Source of the DNA: Clostridium sp. AF27-2AA
GTDB lineage: Bacteria; Bacillota; Clostridia; Lachnospirales; Lachnospiraceae
Reading direction: 5' to 3'
NCBI RefSeq assembly: GCF_003478505.1
Contig: NZ_QUFI01000036.1
Span: 1 to 26,701 of the forward strand
Length of the DNA stretch: 26,701 nt
Below are positions 1-9,282 of the stretch, piece after piece. The notes under the pieces were generated by a model. The model had not been told where the DNA came from and searched no databases. It saw nothing but the letters and a program-made list of their open reading frames with translations. A program made the translations under genes and the position numbers. The number at the start of each line of letters is the position of its first letter. Positions within the stretch are counted from its first letter, which is position 1.

Positions 1-38
1 GAAGACGATAGCTAGTTACCCAGAATTTAAGCGCTTAC
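1..38. repeat. Left copy of 38-bp terminal inverted repeat
   Basis: Positions 1-38 are the exact reverse complement of 26662-26699; identity stops abruptly at position 39. The inner part carries the 10-bp palindrome TAAGCGCTTA (28-37) and there is a TAGCTA palindrome at 9-14. The repeat may extend further left than the window. The spacing to its partner equals the whole window, so it either bounds an invertible or mobile segment or marks where an assembler stopped at a repeated sequence. Confidence 0.9.
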
Positions 39-43
39 AATAT

Positions 44-85
44 AAATACCTAAAGTGAGGTTGAAAGATCTTACTTTAGATATTT
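44..85. repeat. Imperfect inverted repeat upstream of the acyltransferase
   Basis: Arms 44-59 and 70-85 are 16 bases each, pair with two mismatched or wobble positions, and are separated by 10 bases. There is no T-run, so it is not an intrinsic terminator. It lies between the terminal repeat and the first gene, about 65 bases before the start codon, where an operator or leader structure could sit. Possible -10 boxes follow it (TATACT 92-97, TATAAT 115-120) but no convincing -35 pairs with either. Confidence 0.4.
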
Positions 86-148
86 ATATAGTATACTCAG
101 ATCGGGAATCTAGATATAATAGAAAATGTGGGAGATAGGAGTAGCGCA

Positions 149-1774
149 ATGAGCAAAGAAAGAATACGTTCAATTGATAGTTTGAAGGGAATTGCGTGTA
201 TAGTAATTGCATTTTTATGGCATTATTTAAATATGCAATCAAGAAATGAGGGCATGCCATTTGAGCCGATTTTTGGATATTTTTATAATGTAGGGCAGTA
301 TTTTGTGGAATTGTTTTTTTTGCTTTCAGGCTTTGTTATGGCGTATTGCTATAAAGAAAAAATTGATGCTGGAATGGATTTGTTTTCGTATATGAAAAAA
401 CGTTATAAACATTTATATCCACTTTTTTTTTCAACACTGATGTTTATGATGTTTATGCAGATTTTCTATAATTCAATAACAGGCGATTATTATATTTATC
501 GAGTTTCTATTTGGCATTTGGTTTTGAATTTATTGTGTATTCAAACAGGGTGGTTAACGACAGATCAATCTTTTAATGGGCCAGCATGGTGCATAAGCGT
601 AGAAATTTTTTTGTATTTGCTTTATTATATTACGACGAAATTTTCAAAAAGGGATAAAGATAAATATCGCATTCTAAACGTTATTATTTTTATTATATCA
701 TTAAGTATACTCTATTCAGGTGGGATAGATAAACCTCTTTTAAATTCATTTATGTTAAGAGGAGTGGTTTGCTTTTATAGTGGTGTTATTGTATGTGAGT
801 TAAATGAATGCTTAGATAATTCTCAAAAAAATAAGTATGCAATGAGTTTATTTTTGGGACTCATCATTTTTAGGTTTGCAATTCATTTTTCAAGTTATTC
901 ATTTTGGGATCAGGAACGAAACGGGCAATTTATGTTGATTATACTAGAATGGCCTATTGTTGTTTTTTCAGCAATAAATAATAAACTTTTTAGAAAAATT
1001 TTAGAATTTAAACCGTTAGAATATTTAGGAAAAATATCTATGGATATTTTTTTATGGCATATTCCAGTTCAAATATCTTTCAAAACTATAAATGCGCTTC
1101 TTGATTTAAATATTGATTTTGGATCTAGAAGGATATGGCTTACATATGTCATAGCTGTATGTAGCATTGCTGCTTTATCAAATGTATTATCAAAATATAG
1201 AAATCAACAGAACTATTTCCGGCGTTTTATAATTACGCTATTTGTATGCGCTTGTATAGTATTAATAACTGAGAAAACCGGTATTCGATATAAAGCTATA
1301 TTAGATAACAGTCTTTTATATTCAAGTTCAAATAGTGTAGTTGAATTGGAAAAAGGAGTTAGTTTGAGGGAACAATTTTGTGTAAAAAAACAGACTAATT
1401 TAGAAAAATTACAATTCTATACAATTACTTGGCACAGGAAATTTTTAGAAAATCAGTATATATATATATCAATTATCAATCTGGATACAGGAGAAAATAT
1501 TTATTTTGAGGAGAAACCACTGTCAGCTTTTAGAGACGGAGATATATATAATTGTACAATTGATAAGAATGTTATTTTAATGCCTAATACTAAGTATTGC
1601 ATAGAGATGAAAACGAATTCTGAAGAAGAACAAGAAAGTATTGCTTTAATGTTAAATGAAAATTCAAACAGTAGTGATAAGTTGTTTGTTGGTGATACAC
1701 TGGTGGATAATAAGCATATTGCGTTAAAGTTATGGTCTCGAGAAACAAAGCTAAATTTTGCAAATAATAAATAA
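149..1774 (+). CDS. Membrane acyltransferase (acyltransferase 3 family) with extracytoplasmic C-terminal domain
   Basis: Probably transfers an acyl group, typically acetyl, to a cell-surface or exported glycan. The 541-residue product starts with the family signature: a basic stretch, an IDSLKGIA motif and a first membrane helix ending in FLWH (H25, the likely catalytic histidine). About ten hydrophobic helices follow to about residue 365, including the KKRYKHLYP loop typical of the family. The remaining ~150 residues are soluble and beta-rich by eye, and probably face outward. ATG at 149 is preferred because TAGGAG lies 7 bases upstream; an in-frame GTG at 128 has no good site. Very AT-rich and in front of polysaccharide genes, consistent with transferred surface-glycan DNA. 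Family assignment is firm; the glycan acceptor is unknown. Confidence 0.85.
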   Translation: MSKERIRSIDSLKGIACIVIAFLWHYLNMQSRNEGMPFEPIFGYFYNVGQYFVELFFLLSGFVMAYCYKEKIDAGMDLFSYMKKRYKHLYPLFFSTLMFMMFMQIFYNSITGDYYIYRVSIWHLVLNLLCIQTGWLTTDQSFNGPAWCISVEIFLYLLYYITTKFSKRDKDKYRILNVIIFIISLSILYSGGIDKPLLNSFMLRGVVCFYSGVIVCELNECLDNSQKNKYAMSLFLGLIIFRFAIHFSSYSFWDQERNGQFMLIILEWPIVVFSAINNKLFRKILEFKPLEYLGKISMDIFLWHIPVQISFKTINALLDLNIDFGSRRIWLTYVIAVCSIAALSNVLSKYRNQQNYFRRFIITLFVCACIVLITEKTGIRYKAILDNSLLYSSSNSVVELEKGVSLREQFCVKKQTNLEKLQFYTITWHRKFLENQYIYISIINLDTGENIYFEEKPLSAFRDGDIYNCTIDKNVILMPNTKYCIEMKTNSEEEQESIALMLNENSNSSDKLFVGDTLVDNKHIALKLWSRETKLNFANNK

Positions 1775-2009
1775 GTGCTGTTTGCTATGTAATTTATAAA
1801 TGTAAAATTTTATAATTGCTTGGAGCTCATGGACGTTGAATGATACTTGCTTAATTAAAAAAATGAGTTGATTTTTTGGGAAAATATTTTTACTTAATGA
1901 AAAATATACTTTGTTTAATTCAAAATAATTGTTGTCAACATAGATTTCATGCTATAGTTTTTGTATAAGTATAGGTTTAGAATTAAGGCAAATATTTGAG
2001 GAGTAGAGT

Positions 2010-2936
2010 ATGAATAACATTACATTAGTAGTTTTGGCCGCGGGAATAGGTAGTCGATTTGGTGGAGGAATCAAGCAGTTAGAACCAGTTGGACCTAATG
2101 GTGAAATTATTATGGATTATTCCATTCATGATGCATTGGAGGCAGGTTGCAATAAGGTTGTATTTATTATTCGTCGTGATATTGAACAGGATTTTAAAAA
2201 TATTATTGGGAAAAGAATCGAAAAATTAGTTCCGGTAGAATATGTGTATCAGTCAGTGAATGAATTGCCTGCTAATAAAGAGAATATCTGGAACAGAACA
2301 AAACCTTGGGGAACAGGACAGGCAGTATTATGTGTTAAGAATGTAGTGAAAGAACCATTTATTGTTATTAATGCGGATGACTACTATGGAAAAGATGCAT
2401 TTCAGAATTTGTATCAGTATATGACCCAAAAGATGAATCCAGAAAGTCAAATATATGATATATGTATGGCAGGTTTTATTCTGGAAAATACATTAAGTGA
2501 TAATGGCGGAGTAACAAGAGGAATTTGCGAAGTTGATGCTAAGAATCACTTACAGAGAGTAAAAGAAACTTATGAAATACAGTGTACGGACAATGGATTA
2601 TCGGCTTGTGATGAGAGCAATTGTATAGTGGAAGTAAAACCAGAGCAATACGTCTCCATGAATATGTGGGGATTACCACCAAGATTTTTAGATATGTTGG
2701 AGGGAGGATTTACAGAATTTTTGAATGGTTTGGAAGGAAGCGAGGCAACAAAAAAAGAATACTTACTTCCTAAAATTATTGATCAATTGCTCGCGGAGAA
2801 AAAGGCACAGGTAACATTGTTAGAAACAAAAGATAAATGGTTTGGAGTTACTTATAAAGAGGACAAACCGGTTGTCGTAGAGGCAATCAGAAAATTGATT
2901 AATCAGGGCTTCTACAAAGAAAAATTATTTGGTTAA
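2010..2936 (+). CDS. Sugar-phosphate-type nucleotidyltransferase, copy 1
   Basis: A 308-residue NTP-transferase of the GT-A/Rossmann type, expected to join a nucleoside triphosphate to a phosphorylated sugar or alcohol and release pyrophosphate in the cytoplasm. Visible signatures are the N-terminal AAGIGSRFGGG loop with K22, the GTGQA motif (101-105) and the metal-binding NADD (121-124). GAGGAG lies just before the ATG. A second copy at 11181-12089 shares roughly four fifths of its residues by eye, but its codons differ strongly: this copy is AT-rich and the other GC-richer. They are therefore old paralogues or one was imported. It sits 14 bases upstream of glf and is probably co-transcribed with it. 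The substrate cannot be read from the sequence. Confidence 0.8.
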   Translation: MNNITLVVLAAGIGSRFGGGIKQLEPVGPNGEIIMDYSIHDALEAGCNKVVFIIRRDIEQDFKNIIGKRIEKLVPVEYVYQSVNELPANKENIWNRTKPWGTGQAVLCVKNVVKEPFIVINADDYYGKDAFQNLYQYMTQKMNPESQIYDICMAGFILENTLSDNGGVTRGICEVDAKNHLQRVKETYEIQCTDNGLSACDESNCIVEVKPEQYVSMNMWGLPPRFLDMLEGGFTEFLNGLEGSEATKKEYLLPKIIDQLLAEKKAQVTLLETKDKWFGVTYKEDKPVVVEAIRKLINQGFYKEKLFG

Positions 2937-2950
2937 GGAGAGCATGTGCA

Positions 2951-4066
2951 ATGTATGATTATTTAGTAGTAGGCGCAGGCCTTTACGGGGCTGTATTTGC
3001 GCATGAGGCAAAGAAACACGGAAAATCAGTATTGGTAATAGATAAACGTTCCAATATCGCAGGAAATGTTTACACAGAAGATATAGAAAAAATTCATGTA
3101 CATAAATACGGTGCACATATTTTCCATACCAATAATCGTCAGGTATGGGAGTATGTAAATCAGTTTGCTGAATTTAACCGTTTTACAAATTCTCCAGTGG
3201 CGAATTATCATGGCGAGTTATATTCGCTGCCATTCAATATGTATACGTTCAATAAAATGTGGGGAGTTGTGACTCCGGAAGAGGCTTTTACAAAGATTGA
3301 GGAACAGAAAAAGGCTGCTGGTATTACAGAACCGAAGAATCTGGAAGAGCAGGCTATTAGTTTGATTGGTACTGATATTTATGAAAAACTGGTAAAAGGC
3401 TATACAGAAAAGCAGTGGGGCAGACCATGTTCTGAGCTTCCGGCATTTATTATAAAACGCCTTCCGGTTCGTCTGACTTTTGATAATAATTATTTTAACG
3501 CATTATATCAGGGCATCCCTATGGGCGGATATACTAAGATGGTCGTGAATATGCTTGCAGGTATTGAAGTAAAACTTGGAGTAGATTATCTTGCGGAAAA
3601 AGAAGTTTATGACAAAATGGCAGCTAAGGTGATTTACACAGGTGCGATTGATGCGTATTTTGATTTTAAGTTAGGTGCATTGGAGTATCGTTCGGTCCGT
3701 TTCGAAACAGAACTTTTGGACAAGCCAAATTTCCAGGGAAATGCTGCCGTAAACTATACGGATGCAAAAACCCCTTGGACTCGAATTATTGAGCATAAAT
3801 GGTTTGAGTTTGGAAAAGATGATGAGGGAAATGAGATCCCTAAAACAGTCATTAGCCGGGAATATAGCTCAGAATGGAAACCAGGAGATGAGCCATATTA
3901 TCCGGTCAATGATGAGAAGAACGGAAAACTTTATGCTGAATATAAGAAACTTGCAGAAGCTGAGCAGAAAGTTGTGTTTGGTGGTCGGCTTGGTGAGTAT
4001 AAATATTATGATATGGATGCCGTAATTGCATCAGCATTGGATATGTGTAAAAAGGAGTTAATGTAA
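2951..4066 (+). CDS. glf: UDP-galactopyranose mutase
   Basis: A flavoenzyme that converts UDP-galactopyranose to UDP-galactofuranose, the donor for galactofuranose in surface glycans. The 371-residue length is normal. The dinucleotide-binding VVGAGLYGAVFA motif opens the protein. The family segments KYGAHIFHT, QWGRPCSEL with the KRLPVR loop that follows it, GIPMGGYTKM and YTGAID are all present in order, as is the C-terminal FGGRLGEYKYYDMD block that contacts FAD. AAGGAG lies 10 bases before the ATG. It follows the nucleotidyltransferase closely. Its last 61 bases overlap, on the opposite strand, the 3' end of the polymerase-like gene. Assignment is secure. Confidence 0.95.
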   Translation: MYDYLVVGAGLYGAVFAHEAKKHGKSVLVIDKRSNIAGNVYTEDIEKIHVHKYGAHIFHTNNRQVWEYVNQFAEFNRFTNSPVANYHGELYSLPFNMYTFNKMWGVVTPEEAFTKIEEQKKAAGITEPKNLEEQAISLIGTDIYEKLVKGYTEKQWGRPCSELPAFIIKRLPVRLTFDNNYFNALYQGIPMGGYTKMVVNMLAGIEVKLGVDYLAEKEVYDKMAAKVIYTGAIDAYFDFKLGALEYRSVRFETELLDKPNFQGNAAVNYTDAKTPWTRIIEHKWFEFGKDDEGNEIPKTVISREYSSEWKPGDEPYYPVNDEKNGKLYAEYKKLAEAEQKVVFGGRLGEYKYYDMDAVIASALDMCKKELM

Positions 4067-5193
4067 ATCAATACCATCCAAAACATCGGCTGTCGGTAAT
4101 TAATCAGAAAGAAACTTTCTATAATAAGACCGGCAACTGCACACAGGGCTGCTTTCGGGCAGCCCTTTATATTGTTCCAAATCCACCTCAATAGAATGCA
4201 GGTAGGAAGGATTCCATAGCAGAACAAAACGCTGAACAGGCAGCAGTGAATCTCATTAACCTGGCTGGCCAGGGTAAAGCGTGCAAAGCCGCCTTCTCCT
4301 GCTCCAAAGAGCAGATATTGCGGGTAAAGAACAAGCTTTTCCATACCGCGGTCCAGAATGAGTCCGGTGAGGCCGCCATGTGAGATTTTCCACAGCTTCT
4401 CTTGAATTCGGGAGGTCATGGTATAATCAAGATTCTTAACATCAAAGTTGTCAGCAGGCCATATTTTAATGAGAAAGATGCCAAGGAAGATTGCAGCCAG
4501 TACCATGACAGTTCCCCATAATTTTTTAGAAATATGGTAATGTGTAACCGTACGATACAGAACATATAATATAGCAAGGCTGGTAAAACTTAGAAAACCG
4601 AGCAGAATACCAGTAGATTTTGTTGCCAGAAGAACAGGAACAGTCAGGAGATAAAACACGGGAAATGTTTTATCTTTGGCTGTACAGGAATAAAGATAAG
4701 CAAACAATATCATGAGAAACAGGAAGAATGCCAGCTGGTTTGGATCATTAAAAGTTCCCATATAGCGGAGTGCACCCCAGTATTCATGAAAAAGGCGTCC
4801 GTGTCCAGAAAGGTAAACGAGGAGTTGGGTAATAATGTTTAGCTTAACAATGTAGTTTAATTGACGAAGAAATTTAGCCCCAAATAGATTACACAGTTCA
4901 CGGAAGGTCCAGATAGCGCACACATTATAAAGCCAGAACAGAGAGTATTTGAAAAACTCTTTGTTCTGGTTCAGAATTCCATAGATACTGTTAATAACAA
5001 TGACAAATCCAAGAAAAAGGTAAAGCAGAATATCCTGTTTTAACGTAGGGCGAAAACTTTTATCCCGGATCCGGTTGTGCAGTAGAAGTAGGCAGCAGAG
5101 CATAAGGCTGATATCTGCAAGACCGATGCTGCCGGATGGAAAGATGTAAAATTGTTTTAAGAATACAAAAAGTAAAAACAGGGTAATGACCAT
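4006..5193 (-). CDS. Polytopic membrane protein, O-antigen polymerase (Wzy)-like
   Basis: A 395-residue protein with about ten or eleven hydrophobic helices and one larger extracytoplasmic loop in the second half (about residues 240-310). This is the architecture of polysaccharide polymerases that link repeat units on the outer face of the membrane. The start at 5193 is chosen because GAGG lies about 6 bases upstream, while the longer open frame to 5304 would overlap the upstream glycosyltransferase. It is the last gene of a three-gene - strand operon, 19 bases after the glycosyltransferase. Its final ~20 codons are antisense to the end of glf, so the natural C-terminus may have been replaced at a junction. 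The polymerase role comes from topology and context; another membrane transport or ligase role is possible. Confidence 0.65.
   Translation of the reverse strand: MVITLFLLFVFLKQFYIFPSGSIGLADISLMLCCLLLLHNRIRDKSFRPTLKQDILLYLFLGFVIVINSIYGILNQNKEFFKYSLFWLYNVCAIWTFRELCNLFGAKFLRQLNYIVKLNIITQLLVYLSGHGRLFHEYWGALRYMGTFNDPNQLAFFLFLMILFAYLYSCTAKDKTFPVFYLLTVPVLLATKSTGILLGFLSFTSLAILYVLYRTVTHYHISKKLWGTVMVLAAIFLGIFLIKIWPADNFDVKNLDYTMTSRIQEKLWKISHGGLTGLILDRGMEKLVLYPQYLLFGAGEGGFARFTLASQVNEIHCCLFSVLFCYGILPTCILLRWIWNNIKGCPKAALCAVAGLIIESFFLINYRQPMFWMVLIYINSFLHISNADAITASIS
4145..4173 (+). terminator. Rho-independent terminator for the glf unit, inside an opposing gene
   Basis: An 8-bp GC-rich stem (4145-4152 with 4159-4166, loop TTTCGG) is followed by TTATATT. 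It is about 80 bases past the glf stop and oriented to end + strand transcription. It lies within the coding region of the opposing polymerase-like gene, so the same bases encode part of a cytoplasmic loop on the - strand. Confidence 0.6.
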
Positions 5194-5212
5194 AATGTTC
5201 CTCTTTCTTATA

Positions 5213-6379
5213 TTAGGATAGTAGTCGTTGATAAATTGGTTGCATAATGCCGGAAACAGCCTGGATAGAAAATTTGTTGCTTCGCAGGACATTTTGCTGT
5301 CCAAGTTGTTTTAACTCCGGGACAGCATTCAGTAGCGTCTGAAGTGCCTGCGCGTAGCCATCTGTATTGTCTGCTTGTTTAATCATGATGCCTCCGGCGC
5401 ATTGTTTTTGATCAGGCAGTTCTTTAAGGACTGGTCCCATCAGATCCCGGCTTCCGCGAATATCGGAGCAGACGACAGGAAGTCCGCTTGCCATGGCTTC
5501 CAGGAGCGACATGGGAAGTCCCTCCTGATAGGAGGGAAAGAGGAAAATGTCTGCAATTTGCAGAATTTCTAGCATATCTTCCCGGTAGCCTAGAAAGGTT
5601 ACCTTATGTTCCATGTGAAGTGTTCGGACAAGCTCATGAAGATATTCATTTAATTTTCCGTGTCCACAGATGACGTAGTGAACCGGATAGTGTTCCGGAA
5701 GCTTTGCGATTGCGCGGATAGCGGTTTCGTGATTTTTTCGTTTGATCATTTCTCCGGATGACAAAATGATGAGTTGACCAGCAGGCAGCCCAAGGTTGTC
5801 TTTTTTTTGTCGGATTTCTGTATCACTGAAATGCGGAATCCGTGCCAGATCAATGCCGACGCCTGGAATATAGTCTACATGTTTTGCATGAAAGCTTTTT
5901 CTGGCACGCTCATAGTCTTCCTGGTTGATACAGATCTGCTGATCGGTAAAACGGGAGAGAAAACGTTCCATGGGATAGTAGCAGAGCCAGTTTATGAGTG
6001 GTGCGCCCTGGAAAAAATGAAATCCATGTGCAGTATATGCGACAGGGCCGGTGTGGGTAGCGTGGGCAGCTAATCGCGCCATAACACCCCCCATGGGGGT
6101 ATGACAGTGAACCAGATCAAAGTGCTCCTGCTGCATGAGCTGGCAGAGCTGCCGGTATACCGTCAGATTTTGTGTTTTGAACGGGCTGCGCACAAAATCA
6201 ATCTGATGGCGGACAATCCCGGTTCCATCGAGCCGGTGATTGTCATTGCCATAGGATGGAGTCTTATAGTTAGCCGCATAATGGACTTCGTATCCCATGT
6301 TTTGCAAAATATGTACGTTATTTAACTCGAATTGTGGCACAAAACCACTGACGGTTGTTACGAGAAGTACTTTTTTCAT
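5213..6379 (-). CDS. Glycosyltransferase family 4
   Basis: A 388-residue GT-B fold retaining glycosyltransferase that probably adds a sugar from a nucleotide donor to a lipid-linked glycan at the inner membrane face. The N-terminal half shows the acceptor-domain start KKVLLVTTVSGFV, the HFDLVHCHTPMGG strand and TAHGFHFF. The C-terminal half has the donor-site series LSSGEMIKRKNHETAI, VICGHG and the E-x7-E motif in EGLPMSLLEAMASGLPVV. No membrane segment is visible. Its start lies 6 bases past the stop of the upstream polymerase-like gene and has a weak ribosome binding site, which suggests translational coupling. Family is secure; sugar and linkage are not known. Confidence 0.88.
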   Translation of the reverse strand: MKKVLLVTTVSGFVPQFELNNVHILQNMGYEVHYAANYKTPSYGNDNHRLDGTGIVRHQIDFVRSPFKTQNLTVYRQLCQLMQQEHFDLVHCHTPMGGVMARLAAHATHTGPVAYTAHGFHFFQGAPLINWLCYYPMERFLSRFTDQQICINQEDYERARKSFHAKHVDYIPGVGIDLARIPHFSDTEIRQKKDNLGLPAGQLIILSSGEMIKRKNHETAIRAIAKLPEHYPVHYVICGHGKLNEYLHELVRTLHMEHKVTFLGYREDMLEILQIADIFLFPSYQEGLPMSLLEAMASGLPVVCSDIRGSRDLMGPVLKELPDQKQCAGGIMIKQADNTDGYAQALQTLLNAVPELKQLGQQNVLRSNKFSIQAVSGIMQPIYQRLLS

Positions 6380-6385
6380 GATTAA

Positions 6386-8038
6386 TCATTTGACCTTATG
6401 AACAGTATATTTTTTTACAGTTGCAATTCCCATGCTGAGTGTAATCCACAGGAACGGAGTTATGATAGGCAGGTTCAAATTGACAAAGGCCTGGAAGCCG
6501 TAGCAGATGACTGCAAATAAACATCCGATTGCGTATGGAACGGCAGTGGATTCGGTTGTGAGAGCCTTTAACACGTAGCGTGCCATATGCTGACAGCTGT
6601 TGATCAGGAAAATCAGGTAAGCAATCAGGGCAATGGGACCAATCGTCAGGAGATACTGCAGATATTCGTTGTGTGCAGTATCGAAGATCTGGCCGGTGGC
6701 CGCGATCATTTCTTTAAAAGCGCTTCTGGTTGTAAGGATGCCAAACGTATCAGGACCGAATCCAAACAATTTGTGAGAAAGCGGGAAATGACTGAATAAT
6801 TCCAGCGATCTTCTCCAGATAAAACCGCGGCTGGTGCCCCACTGGTCATTAAATACCAGATAGGTGCTAAGACTTCCATAGCGTGCGCCATGTCCAAGAA
6901 TGTTGGCATCAATCAGGAGAAGAAATACGGCCAGGAAGCCGAGTGCGACCAGGATTTTCCATGCCTTAAGAAAAAGGGTTTCGGTGGAGAGGCTGGTGTG
7001 CTCCTTTTTCGTGAAAAAGTACCAAATGATGCCACTGATGATCCATAAACCAATCACAAGGAGAGGGAGACCTGGCAGGTTGACCAGAACCTTAAACAGG
7101 CTTTCTGGGCCACTGACTTTATCCGGAATGGTCTGGCAGATAAGGTCAATGCATTGGATTACGGTTGCAAATGTAGCAAGGGTAATGAAATAGCGGATAA
7201 TACCAGTTTTTTTGCGAAATACGATCAGAGGAAGGAATGCAAATAAGGCTCCAAGTGCCAGATATGCATTATCGCTGCTTCCGAGAATGATTGCAAAAAA
7301 GGATATTACCATGCAAAAATAATACCAGATGCTGCTCCGCAGATTTTGGGCAGTAGTAAACATTGCGGTTGTCAGTCCCATAAACACGGAAACATAGGCG
7401 GTATAGCTGTTGATATTACCGATTGTGGATACGAAAATGACGAACTGATCCTGTTTCATATGGGTGCGGAAATGTAGCAGGTCCATATAGAACGAATCGG
7501 AAATGCCAAGCAGGCAGACGGCCAGGCTGGATACAAGGAAACACTGGAACATCCAGGTATTCATGCGCCAGAAGTGGCTGACGATAAAATAAAGTACAAC
7601 ATACAGTGTAATCAGGAAAAGCCCACTGTAGCGGCCTTCATTCCCCCAGAAAGATTCATAGAGGTATTCAGACTGCAGCGTTGATATAACAGAAGTCAGC
7701 CAGAAAATAAAAACGGCCATATCCGCAATGGAAAAAGTAGATTTCCAGCGGTTGGGTTTTAATTTACCAAAAAGTTCTTTTGCATGTGCACCCTGAAATT
7801 CTTTCATATCAATGAAAAGCATGATGAGCCCGGCCAATAAAAGTACGCCAAGCATAATAAGTACTGTCAGGTAAAAGCACATGTACTTGGTTTCGAGAAT
7901 GTCGAAATAGGAATTATGAACGATAAGTGGAAATACGGTTACCAAAACCAAAAGAAAAAAGCTGATGATGCTATTGGTAACCGAAGAACAGGTTTCGGAG
8001 AAACCGTCCTTCAGTGGTGTTACTATATTTTTTGTCAT
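6386..8038 (-). CDS. O-antigen ligase/polymerase family membrane protein (Wzy_C type)
   Basis: A 550-residue membrane protein with about twelve or more hydrophobic segments. It has a long extracytoplasmic loop containing the signature AHNEYLQYLLTIGPIALIAY (about residues 455-475), typical of the O-antigen ligase/Wzy_C family that joins or polymerises lipid-linked glycans outside the membrane. The start at 8038 has AAAGGAGG six bases upstream; an upstream in-frame start would overlap the promoter. It is the first gene of the - strand operon with the glycosyltransferase and the second polymerase-like protein, and is served by the promoter at 8073-8101. In a Gram-positive host it more likely acts on capsule or wall glycan than on LPS. 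Confidence 0.82.
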   Translation of the reverse strand: MTKNIVTPLKDGFSETCSSVTNSIISFFLLVLVTVFPLIVHNSYFDILETKYMCFYLTVLIMLGVLLLAGLIMLFIDMKEFQGAHAKELFGKLKPNRWKSTFSIADMAVFIFWLTSVISTLQSEYLYESFWGNEGRYSGLFLITLYVVLYFIVSHFWRMNTWMFQCFLVSSLAVCLLGISDSFYMDLLHFRTHMKQDQFVIFVSTIGNINSYTAYVSVFMGLTTAMFTTAQNLRSSIWYYFCMVISFFAIILGSSDNAYLALGALFAFLPLIVFRKKTGIIRYFITLATFATVIQCIDLICQTIPDKVSGPESLFKVLVNLPGLPLLVIGLWIISGIIWYFFTKKEHTSLSTETLFLKAWKILVALGFLAVFLLLIDANILGHGARYGSLSTYLVFNDQWGTSRGFIWRRSLELFSHFPLSHKLFGFGPDTFGILTTRSAFKEMIAATGQIFDTAHNEYLQYLLTIGPIALIAYLIFLINSCQHMARYVLKALTTESTAVPYAIGCLFAVICYGFQAFVNLNLPIITPFLWITLSMGIATVKKYTVHKVK

Positions 8039-8072
8039 GTTGCCTCCTTTAGAATCGTAATGATATTCTATT

Positions 8073-8101
8073 ATTATAAGGGGTTTTACAATTGAAAACA
8101 A
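8073..8101 (-). promoter_or_regulatory. Sigma-A type promoter of the polymerase/glycosyltransferase operon
   Basis: On the - strand, TTGTTT (8101-8096) and a perfect TATAAT (8078-8073) are separated by 17 bases. They sit 35-63 bases upstream of the start codon at 8038, with AAAGGAGG in between. Box match and spacing are both good. Confidence 0.65.
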
Positions 8102-8186
8102 CGGGAAAATCTTGTCTGTTTTCAGAATTACGTTTTTCTGACATTTGTATGAGGAAAGCGTCAGAGAATCTTCATATTTTAGGTAG

Positions 8187-8215
8187 TTGTGAAGAACCTT
8201 GTTTTATGATATGCT
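8187..8215 (+). promoter_or_regulatory. Probable promoter of the secreted-protein gene
   Basis: TTGTGA (8187-8192), a 17-base spacer and TATGCT (8210-8215) give a reasonable sigma-A promoter pointing toward the gene at 8335, with a leader of about 110 bases. It lies in the ~296-base gap between two divergent genes, and no gene is supported in that gap. Confidence 0.45.
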
Positions 8216-8334
8216 TTTCTATGTCAAAGGAAGGCAGCTGTAATCGTGGGGCTGCTTCTGAAATATGCAGGAATAGTTCTTTTCGGAGATGAACAGAACT
8301 TAAAAAATGAGAACAATAGTGGAGGTAAACTAAT

Positions 8335-9240
8335 ATGAGAAAGAAAGCACTTGTTATTGCCGCTGCAGCAGCACTAATGACTCTGTCTACTGGCATCACA
8401 GCATTTGCAGCTGGTTGGGTAAAAGAAGACACTACCTACGGAGTAAAGTGGAAATATGTATATGACAATGGAGACTGGCCATCTGGTAACTGGTTCACCG
8501 ATCCGGACACACAGCTGGTTTATCATCTCGATCCGGACGGATATCGTATGACTGATACAACAGTAGAGGGCTTCTGGCTGGATTCTGATGGTGTCCGTCA
8601 GGAAAAAACAGAGGAGCAGATTGAGCGTGAGGCCAGAGAGAAAGCTCAGAAAGCTGCAAAACCGAACCCGGGCAAGAAAGTGGCTGCAGACAAAGTTGCA
8701 GGTATTGAGGCAAAAGAAAAGAAAGCAGCAAGCAGCACAACTCGTTCTGCATATATTTCCGAGTTAAAGACTATCATCAATACCATTTCCAGAGAATTAA
8801 ATGCTGCCCGCACCGATAAGAACTCCGTTCAGCTGCTGACCACCGAGAATAACCTGGAAGTAGCACGTTATTTCCGTACCACATCTGGCGTAGACTTTTA
8901 TCATTTCAGCATGTGGACCAGCAAGAAGGACAAAGCTCAGACGGTAGACTTCATGTACATGTACGATGCAGCTCCGGAAGCTGATTGTGAGTTATACAAT
9001 ACTGTATACGAGCAGACCGTAGTATCAATACTTGGTGAGACCGAGGGTAAAAAGCTGACCGACTACGTACAGAGCCAGCGTGAACAGGGCGTGACCAAAC
9101 TCGACAGCACCGGTACTACCGACACCGGCAACAGCTATACCATGAAGTACAGAAATAACCGTATCGACATCAGTGTAACCTGTAGCGAGGTCGTTCCGCA
9201 GGAGACCGAGGGAACAGAGACTGCAGCAGAAGCAAACTAA
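8335..9240 (+). CDS. Secreted protein with short N-terminal wall-binding-like repeat
   Basis: A 301-residue exported protein. Residues 1-25 are a classic signal peptide: basic start, alanine-rich core, cleavage after AFA. The mature N-terminus, about 30-75, is rich in Trp, Tyr, Gly and Asp (GWVKED, KWKYVYDNGDW, NWF, HLDPDGY), resembling cell-wall-binding repeats. A charged Lys/Ala/Glu linker follows (about 85-135), then a ~150-residue globular region I do not recognise. There is no LPXTG anchor or C-terminal helix. GGAGG is 9 bases before the ATG. The codons are uniformly those of a well-expressed gene and differ from the AT-rich regions on either side. Monocistronic, with its own promoter and terminator. 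A surface or extracellular role is inferred; the function is unknown. Confidence 0.8.
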   Translation: MRKKALVIAAAAALMTLSTGITAFAAGWVKEDTTYGVKWKYVYDNGDWPSGNWFTDPDTQLVYHLDPDGYRMTDTTVEGFWLDSDGVRQEKTEEQIEREAREKAQKAAKPNPGKKVAADKVAGIEAKEKKAASSTTRSAYISELKTIINTISRELNAARTDKNSVQLLTTENNLEVARYFRTTSGVDFYHFSMWTSKKDKAQTVDFMYMYDAAPEADCELYNTVYEQTVVSILGETEGKKLTDYVQSQREQGVTKLDSTGTTDTGNSYTMKYRNNRIDISVTCSEVVPQETEGTETAAEAN

Positions 9241-9282
9241 GTTTGTATTAATTGCCAGTCAGGCGTAATTTGATGAGAATGA

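Noticed and set aside
8092..8292. 66-codon + strand frame upstream of the secreted-protein gene
   Set aside because: It overlaps the - strand operon promoter and the + strand promoter, has no ribosome binding site and reads like random sequence.
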